Positions 38,501-47,075 are shown, numbered from the stretch's first letter. The stretch is 64,000 nt of DNA from Lentimicrobium saccharophilum (GCF_001192835.1 NZ_DF968182.1:1180968-1244967), one strand, 5' to 3'. Made by a program: numbers and translations. Notes: a model not told the origin generated them from the sequence alone.

Positions 38501-39284
38501 AGTTTTTGATACTGCGGAAAAACTGGGTAATATCAATATCCCACCGACACCAGCCACCGGCTCTATCAACTTTACTGTTCCGGAAAATGCAGCTCCGGGA
38601 ACCACCCGTATGCGTGTGCGGGAAGTATGGAACAACAGCAACTTTGATCCATGCTCTGCATATGGATATGGTGAAACCGAAGACTACAATGTGTATATTT
38701 TAAGCACAGAGAAAATACTCAATTTCACGGTTTACCTCGAAGGATTGTATGCCGGCAACGGCACAATGAATCAGGCCTTTAACACTACAGGGCCGCAGTT
38801 CAGCGCGGGGATCGCCGATCAGGTCTCCTTAGAATTGCATAATGCAACGGATTATAACATTCTGGAATATGTGATTCAAGAAATCAATCTTGGCACCAAT
38901 GGTTCAGCTTCAGTTACATTTCCGGCGCAGTATGCCGGAAGTTATTATCTCACTGTGAGGCACCGTAATTCGCTTGAAACCACATCAGCCATTCCTGTTT
39001 CCCTGAGTGGCCCGGTAACTGACTATGCATTTAACCAGCCATCGGCCATTTTCGGAAACAACCTGAAACAAATGCCTGACGGACAGCATGCAATTTTCGG
39101 CGGCGACGTTAACCAGGACGGCCTCATCAACCAGGTTGACATTGATGATGTAAACACCAATGCCTCCATGTTCATTTCGGGTTATGTAGTCTCTGACGTT
39201 AATGGCGACGGCCTCGTTGACATTCAGGATTTCCAGATTATTGACAACAACCAGTTTAATTTCACCGGCTCTGCATTGCCTTAA
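35541..39284 (+). CDS. Secreted PKD/CUB/GEVED multidomain protein with canonical dockerin-like repeats
   Basis: 1247 residues. Signal peptide MKKLQSASLTIFLSIFSLTL with cleavage near TAQ. A large N-terminal domain (about 90-530, DPTGAVGPNHFVNSWNTAF) is probably beta-propeller-like; function unknown. Then PKD (535-615), PKD (620-700), CUB (703-812, CSGDFYDSGGPGENY to NPDGALTFNF), PKD (815-910), GEVED (912-1055, ISVWIDYNQNGVFD), the X module (about 1059-1195) and two textbook calcium loops, DVNQDGLINQVD and DVNGDGLVDIQD. Unlike the other dockerin-like proteins here it lacks the GMNTPPNPAKRPG tail and ends in NFTGSALP. It may dock to a different partner or represent the ancestral form of the module. 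Confidence 0.88.
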   Translation: MKKLQSASLTIFLSIFSLTLTAQQESIINPTGSQKPTLITSSEQVVSVPSIAAQIANGTFRPAEDEKKEFNPKRWGSNNSVPGKGLPAGNDPLWEMQTKSPLRSGKAPILTFEAASASSTPTDPTGAVGPNHFVNSWNTAFRIWDKNGNPLTAAASLGTIFPGTLGDPIVVYDRYADRFMLTEFFSNGFDVAISQGPDPVNDGWYVYRFNTNTFPDYPKFSVWSDGYYITANKDQNTAGSSQVVFVLNRDQMIAGSASVQMLGFPLTGIVTSGFYSPLGFNCNGPSLPPPGNAPIVYMQDDAWSGVSTDHLKIWTINVNWSVPANSTISSPQIINTQAFDGLFDGGSFSNLPQPSGGDIDALQATIMYMAQYRRFPTYNSVVFNFVVDLNGADNYSGIRWYELRQSTDGAPWTIHQEGTYAQPGGHSAFCGNMCMDASGNIGLAYTIVSASQFPSLRFTGRYASDPPGQMTLAEEIIATGTQSDPSTRYGDYAQMTIDPTDDATFWTISEYFNGGRKNHVGVFQIAPPALTADFSASPTTLCNSASVTFTDQSLSSPTSWNWIFPGGIPSVFSGQTPPPVAYPASGDYDVTLTVSDGTNTSIETKTAYIHVRDLIPDFTANSTNLIVGNSVIFTDNSECNPTGWEWLFPGGNPSSWSGQVPPPVTYNSTGTYDITLTITKSGLTETITKTGYINVIPPVYYMTNGNITACSGDFYDSGGPGENYQNNEDFTLTFLPSTQGAMITVSFSSFNLESGYDYLSIYNGSSSAAPLLGTFSGTSLPGSFTASNPDGALTFNFSSDNTVVRAGWAATIGCFSLTDPPVAEFSASTTTTLVNTGITLNDLSENIPTSWLWSISPDTFTFINGTNANSQNPEVEFDATGAYTVSLTASNDYGSDTETKTNYINVILYEYCIPTYTSGSGAGDYISLVQLGDINNASGASASPYYTYYSNLTTDLNPGSDYTITLSPGTYSNGNNISVWIDYNQNGVFDTAEKLGNINIPPTPATGSINFTVPENAAPGTTRMRVREVWNNSNFDPCSAYGYGETEDYNVYILSTEKILNFTVYLEGLYAGNGTMNQAFNTTGPQFSAGIADQVSLELHNATDYNILEYVIQEINLGTNGSASVTFPAQYAGSYYLTVRHRNSLETTSAIPVSLSGPVTDYAFNQPSAIFGNNLKQMPDGQHAIFGGDVNQDGLINQVDIDDVNTNASMFISGYVVSDVNGDGLVDIQDFQIIDNNQFNFTGSALP

Positions 39285-39395
39285 TGCAGGATACGGATTA
39301 AAAGAATCCGGCATGCTTGAGTTCAAAATCCTGATTATGCGGTAATAATCCGAATAAACCCAATGAAATTATTAACAACTCAAATACTTCAGACA

Positions 39396-42300
39396 ATGAA
39401 AAAAATCAAACACGTTTTATTACTGTTCTCAATTATGTTTGTGATTACCACAAACTTATCTGGGCAAGTAGTTATCAGCCAGGTATATGGAGGCGGAGGA
39501 AATACCGGTGCACCATATACACATGATTTTATTGAGCTGTTTAACAAAGGGACAAACGCAGTTGACCTGAACGGTTGGTCGGTTCAATATGCGTCTGCCA
39601 CAGGATCCACCTGGAGTGTAACGAGCCTTACATCGGTCACACTTCAACCCGGGCAGTATTACCTGATCCAGCAAGCTCAGGGATCCGGAGGCACCAGTCC
39701 ACTTCCAACTCCGGATGCCATTGGTACAATCGCGATGTCCGGCACAAACTGCAAAGTTGCTTTGACAAACACCACCACAGCCTTATCAGGCGCCTGCCCC
39801 ACCGGAACCGAAATTGTTGATTTTGTTGGGATTGGAACAGCAAACTGTTATGAAGGAACAGGAGCTAGTCCCGCAATGAGCAATACAACGTCCGTTTCAC
39901 GGGCTTCTTCAGGATGTACAGATAACAATGATAATTCAGCAGATTTCACGGCAGGAGCACCTAATCCAAGAAATACCTCTTCCCCGTTAAATGTCTGTTC
40001 TGCCAATGCTGCAGCAACACCTGTATTCTCGCCGGGCAGCGGTAATTATTTCAATCCGGTTTCGGTAAGCATTACCTGCCTGACTCCGGATGCCATAATT
40101 TATTACACATCCGATGGCAGTGACCCTGACAATACCAGCACAGAATACACCGTACCGGTAAATGTCAGTACCACTACCACCCTGAAAGCCATTGCCTATG
40201 CCGACGGATTTGACCCAAGTGCGATAGCCACTGCGATATACACTTTCCCGCCAGTCACCGAGGTAGCGGATATTGCAAGCCTGAGAACAGGGCTGACAGA
40301 CGGAACAATCTACCGCCTGACAGGAGAAGCCGTGCTTACGTATCAGACAACCGAACGACATGTTAAGTATATTCAGGATGCAACCGGCGCCATTTTAATT
40401 GATGACTTTGCCGGAATTATTTCCACCACATACAATCTGTACGATGGCATCACGGGAATAACCGGCGCCCTTGGCTCATTTAACGGCATGCTGCAGTTTA
40501 CCCCGGTTACCGACCCCGGTGCAGCCAGCAGTTCAGGAAACACGGTTACCCCGGAAGATGTTACGCTGACTGAACTGACTGCCGGTTATCAGGCCCGGCT
40601 TGTAAGGGTACTAAATACAACCATTACAGGCAGCAGTCCGTTTGCTGCCAATACGAGTTATGCGCTTTCCGATGCAAGTGGCAGCGGAGTTTTGCGCACA
40701 CAGTATGACGATCTGGACTATATCGGAACAGCAGTTCCAACGCTCCCGCAAAACCTGACCGGGGTAGTTCTCGAGTTTAATACTAACATGCAACTGGTTC
40801 CGCGCGGACTTGCAGATTTCGAGGAAATAATCCCCGAAGATCCGACCATATTTGTCAGTCCTTCGGCGCTCAGCGGTTTCAATTATGTGCAGGGCAATGG
40901 TCCTTCGGCAGAGCAAACCTTTATTGTTTCGGGAGAAAACCTCACCGCCGGCATTAACATTGCCGCATCCGCAGATTATGAAATTTCCCTTACTTCCGGT
41001 ACGGGATATTCATCCCCGCTTACCCTGACACCAACTACCGGATCGGTTGGTGAAACTACCATTTTTGTGAGGTTAAAAGCCGGATTAACGGCAGGAGATT
41101 ATAATGATGAAATCATCAGCCTCACTTCAACGGGAGCTACCGATCAATCCGTAACATGCAGCGGCTCCGTAAGCCTGCCTCCTCCACCGGATGCACCTGT
41201 TGCGCTGGCCGCAACCGATGTCACAACAACTGGTTTTACGGCCAACTGGCAGGCTGTATCAGGTGCTTCATCTTACCGGCTTGATGTTTATGCCACCACC
41301 ATAACTCCGGCTACCGATCTGTTTTTCTCCGAATACATTGAAGGAAGCAGCAACAACAAAGCACTGGAAATTTTTAATGGCACAGGCAGTGCCGCCGACC
41401 TCTCCGATTACACCGTTTACACATACTCTAACGGGGCTGTTGACCCATCTTATACATTAGAATTATCCGGCACATTAGACAACGGGGATGTATATATTAT
41501 AGCAAATGCGTCAGCCAATGCAGCAATCCTGGCGCTGGCAGATGTTACATCCAACGTTACTTTCTATAATGGTGACGATGCTGTCGTTTTATACAAAGAA
41601 TCAACAGCATCCAATGTTGATATCATCGGCCGGATTGGCGAGGATCCCGGTTCTGCCTGGGGCACACCTCCCCTTACAACCCTCAATCAGACCCTTGTCA
41701 GGAAAAGTTCCGTTATCTCAGGGGTGACTGTAAATCCTGCAAGCGGATTCCCGACCCTGGAAACAGAATGGGATGCTTATGATATAGATGTGATCACCTA
41801 CCTGGGTAGTCATTCGCTGGCCGGAGATATCATTTATGTAACCGGTTTCCAGGACCTTAACGTAGGGGATGTCACGAGTTACCCGGTTACGGGACTTGCA
41901 CCCGGCACAACGTATTATTATGTAGTACGGGCTGTGAATGACAATGGCGCCAGTGCAAATTCGAATGTAATCGAAGTAACTACCGGAGGAATTATTCTCA
42001 CCCCCCCTGTGATTATCTCCCCGACGGCTACCGGAATAACTGTAAATTCAGCCATACTGGGAGGAAATATCACCTCTGATGGCGGCAGCCCGGTGACTGA
42101 AAGAGGAACGGTATGGAACACGACCGGAAGCGTTACCATTGATGACAACAAACTGGCTGAAGGGGGCACCACAACGGGAATTTTCACCCATCTCAGAAGC
42201 GGCCTGCCTGAAGGCACACAGATATTTTACTGTGCCTATGCCACCAATGCCGAAGGAACAACACTGACCAATGAAGCGAGCTTCTACACCCTGTTCAGCG

Positions 42301-43976
42301 AGCCGGACAACCATGTTACCAACTTCACTGCCGGCACAGCCACCGTTACCTCCATCCCGCTTACGTGGACCGATGCGACCGGAACAGTATTGCCCGAAGC
42401 ATACCTGATCAAAGGGAGTTCAGTAAGTTTTGATGATATTGCCGATCCGGCCGACGGCGTACCTGAATCCAACGGAGCGCTGGTCAGAAATGTAATCCAG
42501 GGGACACAGGCCTATACTTTTGAAAACCTGACTCCTGAAACACCGTACTTCTTCAAAATCTATCCCTACACCAATTCAGGTACCGCCATTGACTACAAAA
42601 CCGATCCGGTGGTTCCTACTGCAACAGCTGTAACACTTGAAATACCTGCCGGTGCATTGGTGTACGAGCCTTTTGATTACCCCGCAGGAGAAACATTACC
42701 GTCACAGACAAACTGGACCGGTATTAATACTGGGGATGACAATATTCTTATCAGCGAAGGTAACCTGACATACAGCGGCTTGCAGGTATCAGCCGGTAAT
42801 AAAGTTTCATTTGCCGGAGGCGGAATTGATGCATACAGAACCTTCGTCAGTCAGACTGCCAATATTGTCTACTATTCATTTATCATGAATGTAACCGACC
42901 TGAATCTGTTAAACGCCACCGGAGGCTATTTCACCGGAATTGCAAGCAATTCAACCAATTTTGGCGCTACAGTATGGACCGGGCTTGACGGAGATGGCTA
43001 CAGGATTGGTATCAATCCAAGGAGTACCACGGCAAATACCGTTTGGGCCACAGGCACGCAAACTATAGGGAATGCTGTCCTGGTTGTTGTTTCATACGAA
43101 TTTGTCGAAGGTACAGGCAACGACGTGGTTAATATCTGGGTGAATCCGGCAGCGGCCTCCCTGGGAGCAGCAATACCCCCGGCAGCAACAGCCACGGCTA
43201 CCAATACCGACGGCACAGACCTCGGCAGTATATCACAATTTTTTATCCGGCAGGACAGTGATTCGGAAACCCCGTTCATCGATATGGATGAATGCAGGGT
43301 CGGCACCTCATGGGCGGATGTCACACCGGCAGGTTCAGCCGGAAAAACGCTTAATTTAAAAGCATATATTGAAGGTTTCTGGAATGGATCAGGCATGAAC
43401 CAGGCCCAGGATGTGGATCAGGATGAGAATATCTTCAACAAGTTCAGCGGAACCACGGTTGACACCCTCAGTGTTTACCTGGCCGAAGCCGATGCCCCCT
43501 GGGCATATCTCTATGCCGCGCATGAAGTCAACATCAACACCGACGGCTCTATGGTCATTTCAGTACCTGCAGCCTTCTCCGGCAATTATTATATTGTAAT
43601 TGACCACCACAGCAGTATTGAAACCTGGAGTGCCCTGCCCGTTGATTTCAGCGGCACCACCATTGATTATGACTTTACCACTGCCGCTGAGCAGGCCTAC
43701 GGCTCCAACCAGAAATCGATGGGAACGGTATGGGCGCTCTTTTCAGGGGATGTTGGCAATGATGAATACATCGAATTCCCGGATGTGGTTGCCGTCTACA
43801 ACCTGAGCGTAGCTTCTTTCTTCGGATATACGCTTTACGACCTTGACGGCAGCGGATACATAGAATTCCTTGACTACATCATTGCTTACAACAACAGTGT
43901 AAACAGCGTTGGCATGAACACCCCGCCCAATCCGGCCAAGCGGCCAGGCTATTCAAACACTAAGCCAACAAACTGA
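39396..43976 (+). CDS. Giant secreted lamin-tail-domain protein with dockerin-like C-terminus
   Basis: 1526 residues from the ATG at 39396 (MKKIKHVLLLFSIMFVITTN, cleavage near LSGQ); the in-frame ATG at 39363 would add 11 residues before a good signal peptide, so it is not preferred. Modules: lamin-tail domain 1 (about 24-165, VVISQVYGGGGNTGAPYTHD), a chitobiase/HEX C-terminal-like domain (206-285, TPDAIIYYTSDGSDPDN), a DUF5689-like OB domain (288-480), a beta domain (485-580), FN3, lamin-tail domain 2 (about 640-760, LFFSEYIEGSSNNKALEI), FN3-like units, a lectin-like region, then X module (from about 1317), calcium loops and tail GMNTPPNPAKRPG. Lamin-tail and DUF5689 modules often accompany extracellular nucleases or phosphatases in this phylum (family knowledge), but no catalytic domain was seen. 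The first calcium loop carries a Leu-to-Pro change (YIEFPD). Confidence 0.85.
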   Translation: MKKIKHVLLLFSIMFVITTNLSGQVVISQVYGGGGNTGAPYTHDFIELFNKGTNAVDLNGWSVQYASATGSTWSVTSLTSVTLQPGQYYLIQQAQGSGGTSPLPTPDAIGTIAMSGTNCKVALTNTTTALSGACPTGTEIVDFVGIGTANCYEGTGASPAMSNTTSVSRASSGCTDNNDNSADFTAGAPNPRNTSSPLNVCSANAAATPVFSPGSGNYFNPVSVSITCLTPDAIIYYTSDGSDPDNTSTEYTVPVNVSTTTTLKAIAYADGFDPSAIATAIYTFPPVTEVADIASLRTGLTDGTIYRLTGEAVLTYQTTERHVKYIQDATGAILIDDFAGIISTTYNLYDGITGITGALGSFNGMLQFTPVTDPGAASSSGNTVTPEDVTLTELTAGYQARLVRVLNTTITGSSPFAANTSYALSDASGSGVLRTQYDDLDYIGTAVPTLPQNLTGVVLEFNTNMQLVPRGLADFEEIIPEDPTIFVSPSALSGFNYVQGNGPSAEQTFIVSGENLTAGINIAASADYEISLTSGTGYSSPLTLTPTTGSVGETTIFVRLKAGLTAGDYNDEIISLTSTGATDQSVTCSGSVSLPPPPDAPVALAATDVTTTGFTANWQAVSGASSYRLDVYATTITPATDLFFSEYIEGSSNNKALEIFNGTGSAADLSDYTVYTYSNGAVDPSYTLELSGTLDNGDVYIIANASANAAILALADVTSNVTFYNGDDAVVLYKESTASNVDIIGRIGEDPGSAWGTPPLTTLNQTLVRKSSVISGVTVNPASGFPTLETEWDAYDIDVITYLGSHSLAGDIIYVTGFQDLNVGDVTSYPVTGLAPGTTYYYVVRAVNDNGASANSNVIEVTTGGIILTPPVIISPTATGITVNSAILGGNITSDGGSPVTERGTVWNTTGSVTIDDNKLAEGGTTTGIFTHLRSGLPEGTQIFYCAYATNAEGTTLTNEASFYTLFSEPDNHVTNFTAGTATVTSIPLTWTDATGTVLPEAYLIKGSSVSFDDIADPADGVPESNGALVRNVIQGTQAYTFENLTPETPYFFKIYPYTNSGTAIDYKTDPVVPTATAVTLEIPAGALVYEPFDYPAGETLPSQTNWTGINTGDDNILISEGNLTYSGLQVSAGNKVSFAGGGIDAYRTFVSQTANIVYYSFIMNVTDLNLLNATGGYFTGIASNSTNFGATVWTGLDGDGYRIGINPRSTTANTVWATGTQTIGNAVLVVVSYEFVEGTGNDVVNIWVNPAAASLGAAIPPAATATATNTDGTDLGSISQFFIRQDSDSETPFIDMDECRVGTSWADVTPAGSAGKTLNLKAYIEGFWNGSGMNQAQDVDQDENIFNKFSGTTVDTLSVYLAEADAPWAYLYAAHEVNINTDGSMVISVPAAFSGNYYIVIDHHSSIETWSALPVDFSGTTIDYDFTTAAEQAYGSNQKSMGTVWALFSGDVGNDEYIEFPDVVAVYNLSVASFFGYTLYDLDGSGYIEFLDYIIAYNNSVNSVGMNTPPNPAKRPGYSNTKPTN

Positions 43977-44011
43977 AATGATTATTTCATAAGCCTGCTA
44001 TAACAATCACC

Positions 44012-44049
44012 CGGACCTGACAGTAATTCACAGCTGTCAGGTCCGTTTT
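44012..44049 (+). terminator. Intrinsic terminator closing the secreted-protein cluster
   Basis: CGGACCTGACAG (44012-44023) pairs exactly with CTGTCAGGTCCG (44034-44045), followed by TTTTACC. A 12-bp stem that ends the last giant gene. Confidence 0.88.
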
Positions 44050-44250
44050 ACCTCTGCTGAATTATTGACCGGTCCGACATGCCCTTTTCAATCCATAAAC
44101 AGGCATTAATTGAATTTTCCAAACATAATATTATCCTGCCAAATGGTTAAAAACACAATGGAACTTGTACAGGGCAATTTTTGCCGTATATTTACCGATC
44201 ATTTCCTGTGTATCCAATTCCTACACTAACCCTTGTTAAACGCTTTGTTC

Positions 44251-45000
44251 ATGTTGCAAGAAGCCCCTGTTTCAGGATTAAACCTTCATGTTTCCGTCGA
44301 TTGTGTGGTATTTGGATTTGAATTCGGAAAACTGAATGTCCTTTTACTTGAAAGAAAGATGATGTTTCAGGGACAGGAGTACAAAGACCTGAAATTACCC
44401 GGCGACCTGGTGCGCAAGGATGAAGATCTGGATACTGCTGCGGCAAGAGTGCTTAAAGAGTTGACGGGTCTTGAGAACATCTATCTTAAACAATATGCCG
44501 CCATCGGCACTCCTAACCGTCTGACGCGCCTGGAACGTGATATGGAATGGCTCAGGCAGATCGGGCACCCTGAAGAAGTGGTGGTAACCGTGGCTTATTA
44601 TTCCCTGCTCAACATCGACCAGGAAAGAATCAATAAATTTCAGCTGCAGGAAGATGTAAAATGGCACCCGGTTTCCCAGATCAAAGAACTGGCTTTTGAC
44701 CACATGGAGATTCTTGCTGATGGACTTGAAGCACTCAGGACAGAACTCCGGTCAAACCCTATCGGATTTGAACTGCTCCCTTCAAAATTCACCCTCAGCC
44801 AACTGCAAAAACTTTATGAGGTAATCCTTGGGGTAAACCTGGATAAAAGAAATTTCAGAAAAAAGGTCACCAATATGCCCTATGTGATCCCGATCAATGA
44901 AAAGGAGCGCGGTGTCTCACACAAACCGGCGAGGTTTTACATCTTTAATAAAAAAATTTACGAGAAAACCAGGAAAAACTCTCTGGACTTCTCCGTTTAA
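44251..45000 (+). CDS. Nudix-related transcriptional regulator (NrtR/AraR type)
   Basis: About 249 residues. The N-terminal part (about 10-150) has a Nudix fold (VSVDCVVFGFEFGKLNVLLLER) in which the catalytic Nudix box is degraded (AAARVLKELTGLENI lacks the REUXEE core). The C-terminal part (about 155-235) is a winged helix (FTLSQLQKLYEVILGVNLDKRNFRKKV), the combination of NrtR-family regulators. In Bacteroidota such proteins control sugar use (AraR for arabinose) or NAD metabolism (family knowledge); no matching operon lies beside it here. ATG at 44251 is preferred over an in-frame TTG at 44233. Separated from the secreted cluster by a strong terminator. Confidence 0.87.
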   Translation: MLQEAPVSGLNLHVSVDCVVFGFEFGKLNVLLLERKMMFQGQEYKDLKLPGDLVRKDEDLDTAAARVLKELTGLENIYLKQYAAIGTPNRLTRLERDMEWLRQIGHPEEVVVTVAYYSLLNIDQERINKFQLQEDVKWHPVSQIKELAFDHMEILADGLEALRTELRSNPIGFELLPSKFTLSQLQKLYEVILGVNLDKRNFRKKVTNMPYVIPINEKERGVSHKPARFYIFNKKIYEKTRKNSLDFSV

Positions 45001-45084
45001 ACTTCGCAGATATTCATAACCCTGAAGTGAAACAAATTTCAGTACATTCCGTTAATTCACCGGATAACATACGCTTTTAGTCCG

Positions 45085-45654
45085 ATGCACGACATTGAGC
45101 CGTTTTATGCCTGGCGAAACCTTTACGATGCCGCTGATGACATCCATTCTCCGTTCTATGGACGAACATACAGCGAAACCCAATGCATAAATTCTGTTTA
45201 CAATTATTTTATTCACCCGCTCTGGGATGAAATGGGCTCAGCAACCCTTTACATAAAAATACTCTATGCTGACTACAGGGCAGGTTTTTGTGTGATAGAG
45301 TGCCTTGGTGAATGGAACGATACTCTTTACAATGACATCATGTACCTGTACCGGAATGTAGCAGAAATCCTGATGGATGCCGGTATCCGGAAATTCATAC
45401 TTATCGGTGAGAATGTGCTTAACTTTCACGCCGATGATGATTCCTATTATCAGGAGTGGTTTGACGGCATTGAAGACGGGTGGATTGCCTGTATAAACTT
45501 CCGGGACCATGTGCTGGATGAAATTCACCGGGGGCGACTTGATTATTATCTTGCCATTGGCGGTAAACTTGACCATATCAATTGGCGCACACTCAATCCT
45601 AAACAGCTTTTTACTCTGATCGACAGCCTGATTATGAAACGTTTAACAGCCTGA
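45085..45654 (+). CDS. Conserved hypothetical cytoplasmic protein
   Basis: 189 residues, rich in Tyr, Trp and Asp, without a signal peptide or membrane segment. I do not recognise a named domain. The N-terminal MHDIEPFYAWRNLYDAADD, the central LYIKILYADYRAGFCVIE strands and the NWRTLNPKQLFTLID ending resemble proteins conserved across Bacteroidales without known function. A mixed alpha/beta fold seems likely. It lies 11 nt before the acylphosphatase gene, so the two are probably cotranscribed; this gives no specific functional clue. Confidence 0.75.
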   Translation: MHDIEPFYAWRNLYDAADDIHSPFYGRTYSETQCINSVYNYFIHPLWDEMGSATLYIKILYADYRAGFCVIECLGEWNDTLYNDIMYLYRNVAEILMDAGIRKFILIGENVLNFHADDDSYYQEWFDGIEDGWIACINFRDHVLDEIHRGRLDYYLAIGGKLDHINWRTLNPKQLFTLIDSLIMKRLTA

Positions 45655-45665
45655 ACCGGTCTGCC

Positions 45666-45935
45666 ATGACAAAAAACATCATTATCCGGGTATATGGAAG
45701 GGTTCAGGGCGTGGGATTCCGCTATTATACGAGGGAAATGGCAATTAAGAGCGGGATCACAGGTTATGTGAGCAATGAAGCCGACGGATCCGTTTATATT
45801 GAAGCCGAGGGAGCGCAGGAACAGCTTGATGTATTTATCCGTTTATGCAAAGAGGGCCCTGCCAGGGCCATTGTTACTGACTTCAGGAAGTTTGAAGGCA
45901 CACTGATGAATTATTCTTCATTCAGAATCAAATAA
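45666..45935 (+). CDS. acyP: Acylphosphatase
   Basis: 89-residue cytosolic enzyme hydrolysing carboxyl-phosphate bonds such as those of acetyl, carbamoyl or 1,3-bisphosphoglycerate mixed anhydrides. Full family signature: VYGRVQGVGFRYYTR with phosphate-binding loop and catalytic Arg19, and GYVSNEADGSV with Asn37. Length is standard. Its last 18 bases overlap the 3' end of the convergent Nudix gene, a tight tail-to-tail arrangement. Confidence 0.95.
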   Translation: MTKNIIIRVYGRVQGVGFRYYTREMAIKSGITGYVSNEADGSVYIEAEGAQEQLDVFIRLCKEGPARAIVTDFRKFEGTLMNYSSFRIK

Positions 45936-46385
45936 CCACCCCGGATTTTCACGGATCATCCCTGCAACTACCCTGTCGACCGGCAATGTAAAAAGCTCAG
46001 GTTCAATTTTATAAGGATCGATCCACCGGAATGCCTGTGCTCCTTCCACTGCATCAATTTCAAATGATTTCTCCGCGGCAGGAAAAACCGGGTTACCCTG
46101 TAAACCTGCCAGATAATAAACATTAATGATCTGACTGACTTCGGGCAGAAAATGCGAAGGCTGAAAATAATCAGTTGTGTAGAAATGCCTGCGGATTAGC
46201 ACCTCCTGATTTAATTCCTCCCTGCATTCCCGTTTCAGGCAATCAAGCGTTCCTTCCCCGAAATGAAGGCCGCCACCCGGGAATTTGGTCATAAACATGC
46301 CTAGCCTGTATTCGTCGGTAACCAGTAACCGGTTTTCGAAAACGATCAGTCCGTAAACACGGATATTAAACCTGCACTTTTCCAT
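45918..46385 (-). CDS. Nudix hydrolase
   Basis: 155-residue pyrophosphohydrolase of nucleoside-diphosphate derivatives; the substrate is not predictable. The Nudix box is present as GGLHFGEGTLDCLKRECREE, with the REx-EE metal-binding core; the usual Gly after the EE is replaced (ELNQEV). The N-terminal strands CRFNIRVYGLIVFENRLLVTDE are typical. It begins 3 nt after the stop of the methyltransferase gene, so it is the last gene of a three-gene minus-strand operon. Confidence 0.88.
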   Translation of the reverse strand: MEKCRFNIRVYGLIVFENRLLVTDEYRLGMFMTKFPGGGLHFGEGTLDCLKRECREELNQEVLIRRHFYTTDYFQPSHFLPEVSQIINVYYLAGLQGNPVFPAAEKSFEIDAVEGAQAFRWIDPYKIEPELFTLPVDRVVAGMIRENPGWLFDSE

Positions 46386-46388
46386 TGG

Positions 46389-47075
46389 TTATAATTTATT
46401 AGCTGTTGCCCGGAGCATTTCCCGTTTGCCCGGCGGGCCCGGCAGTCGCTCCGTCGAAAAGCCTGCCTCCTGCAATGTTCTTCGCACCCTCCCCTTGGCA
46501 CAATATGTGACCAAAATGCCTCCCTGATCCATACTCATGCGTAGTTTGCGGAAAATCTCCGGCTCCCATAGTTCCGGAGCCGTTTCGGGCGAAAATGCAT
46601 CAAAATAAACCAGGTTATATTTTCCAGATCCCGGATAAGTGTCTTCTAACCGGCTTCTGCTCAGGCAAAAGGTGAAATTTTCGCGCAAATGGATTTCTGT
46701 ATCAGGCACAGCATGATGCATTTTCCGGAAATCGTCAGTAAAACCCTCCAACCCGCCAAGGCTGCAATAATTGATCGTTTCAATAACTGACCAGTCAGGG
46801 AGGAATGGCTCAAGGGCATGATAGCGCGTGTTCACACCGGTTTTATCAGACGCATCAAGGGTCAGCAACGCGTTAAGACCGGTTCCGAAGCCAACCTCTA
46901 AAATACTGATGTCCCTTAATTTATTACAGATGTATCTGTATCCGGCTTCCAGAAAGACATGACGTGACTCCTGAACCGCTCCGTGAATGGAATGATAATG
47001 CTCTCCCAATTTACGGTTTAACAATGTATAAGATCCATCTTCTGTTAACACAAACTCTGTGCTGTCATCCATCAT
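46389..47075 (-). CDS. mnmD: MnmD-like tRNA U34 methyltransferase
   Basis: 228-residue SAM-dependent methyltransferase of the DUF752/MnmC2 type, acting on 5-aminomethyl(-2-thio)uridine at tRNA position 34 as the stand-alone counterpart of the MnmC methylation domain. The SAM loop is EVGFGTGLNALLTL; the family strand NLVYFDAFSPETAPELWEPE and the closing GILVTYCAKGRVRRTLQEAGF with PGPPGKREMLRA are characteristic. It overlaps the upstream lipoprotein gene by one base (TAATG), indicating translational coupling. An adjacent second ATG is possible. Confidence 0.88.
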   Translation of the reverse strand: MMDDSTEFVLTEDGSYTLLNRKLGEHYHSIHGAVQESRHVFLEAGYRYICNKLRDISILEVGFGTGLNALLTLDASDKTGVNTRYHALEPFLPDWSVIETINYCSLGGLEGFTDDFRKMHHAVPDTEIHLRENFTFCLSRSRLEDTYPGSGKYNLVYFDAFSPETAPELWEPEIFRKLRMSMDQGGILVTYCAKGRVRRTLQEAGFSTERLPGPPGKREMLRATANKL

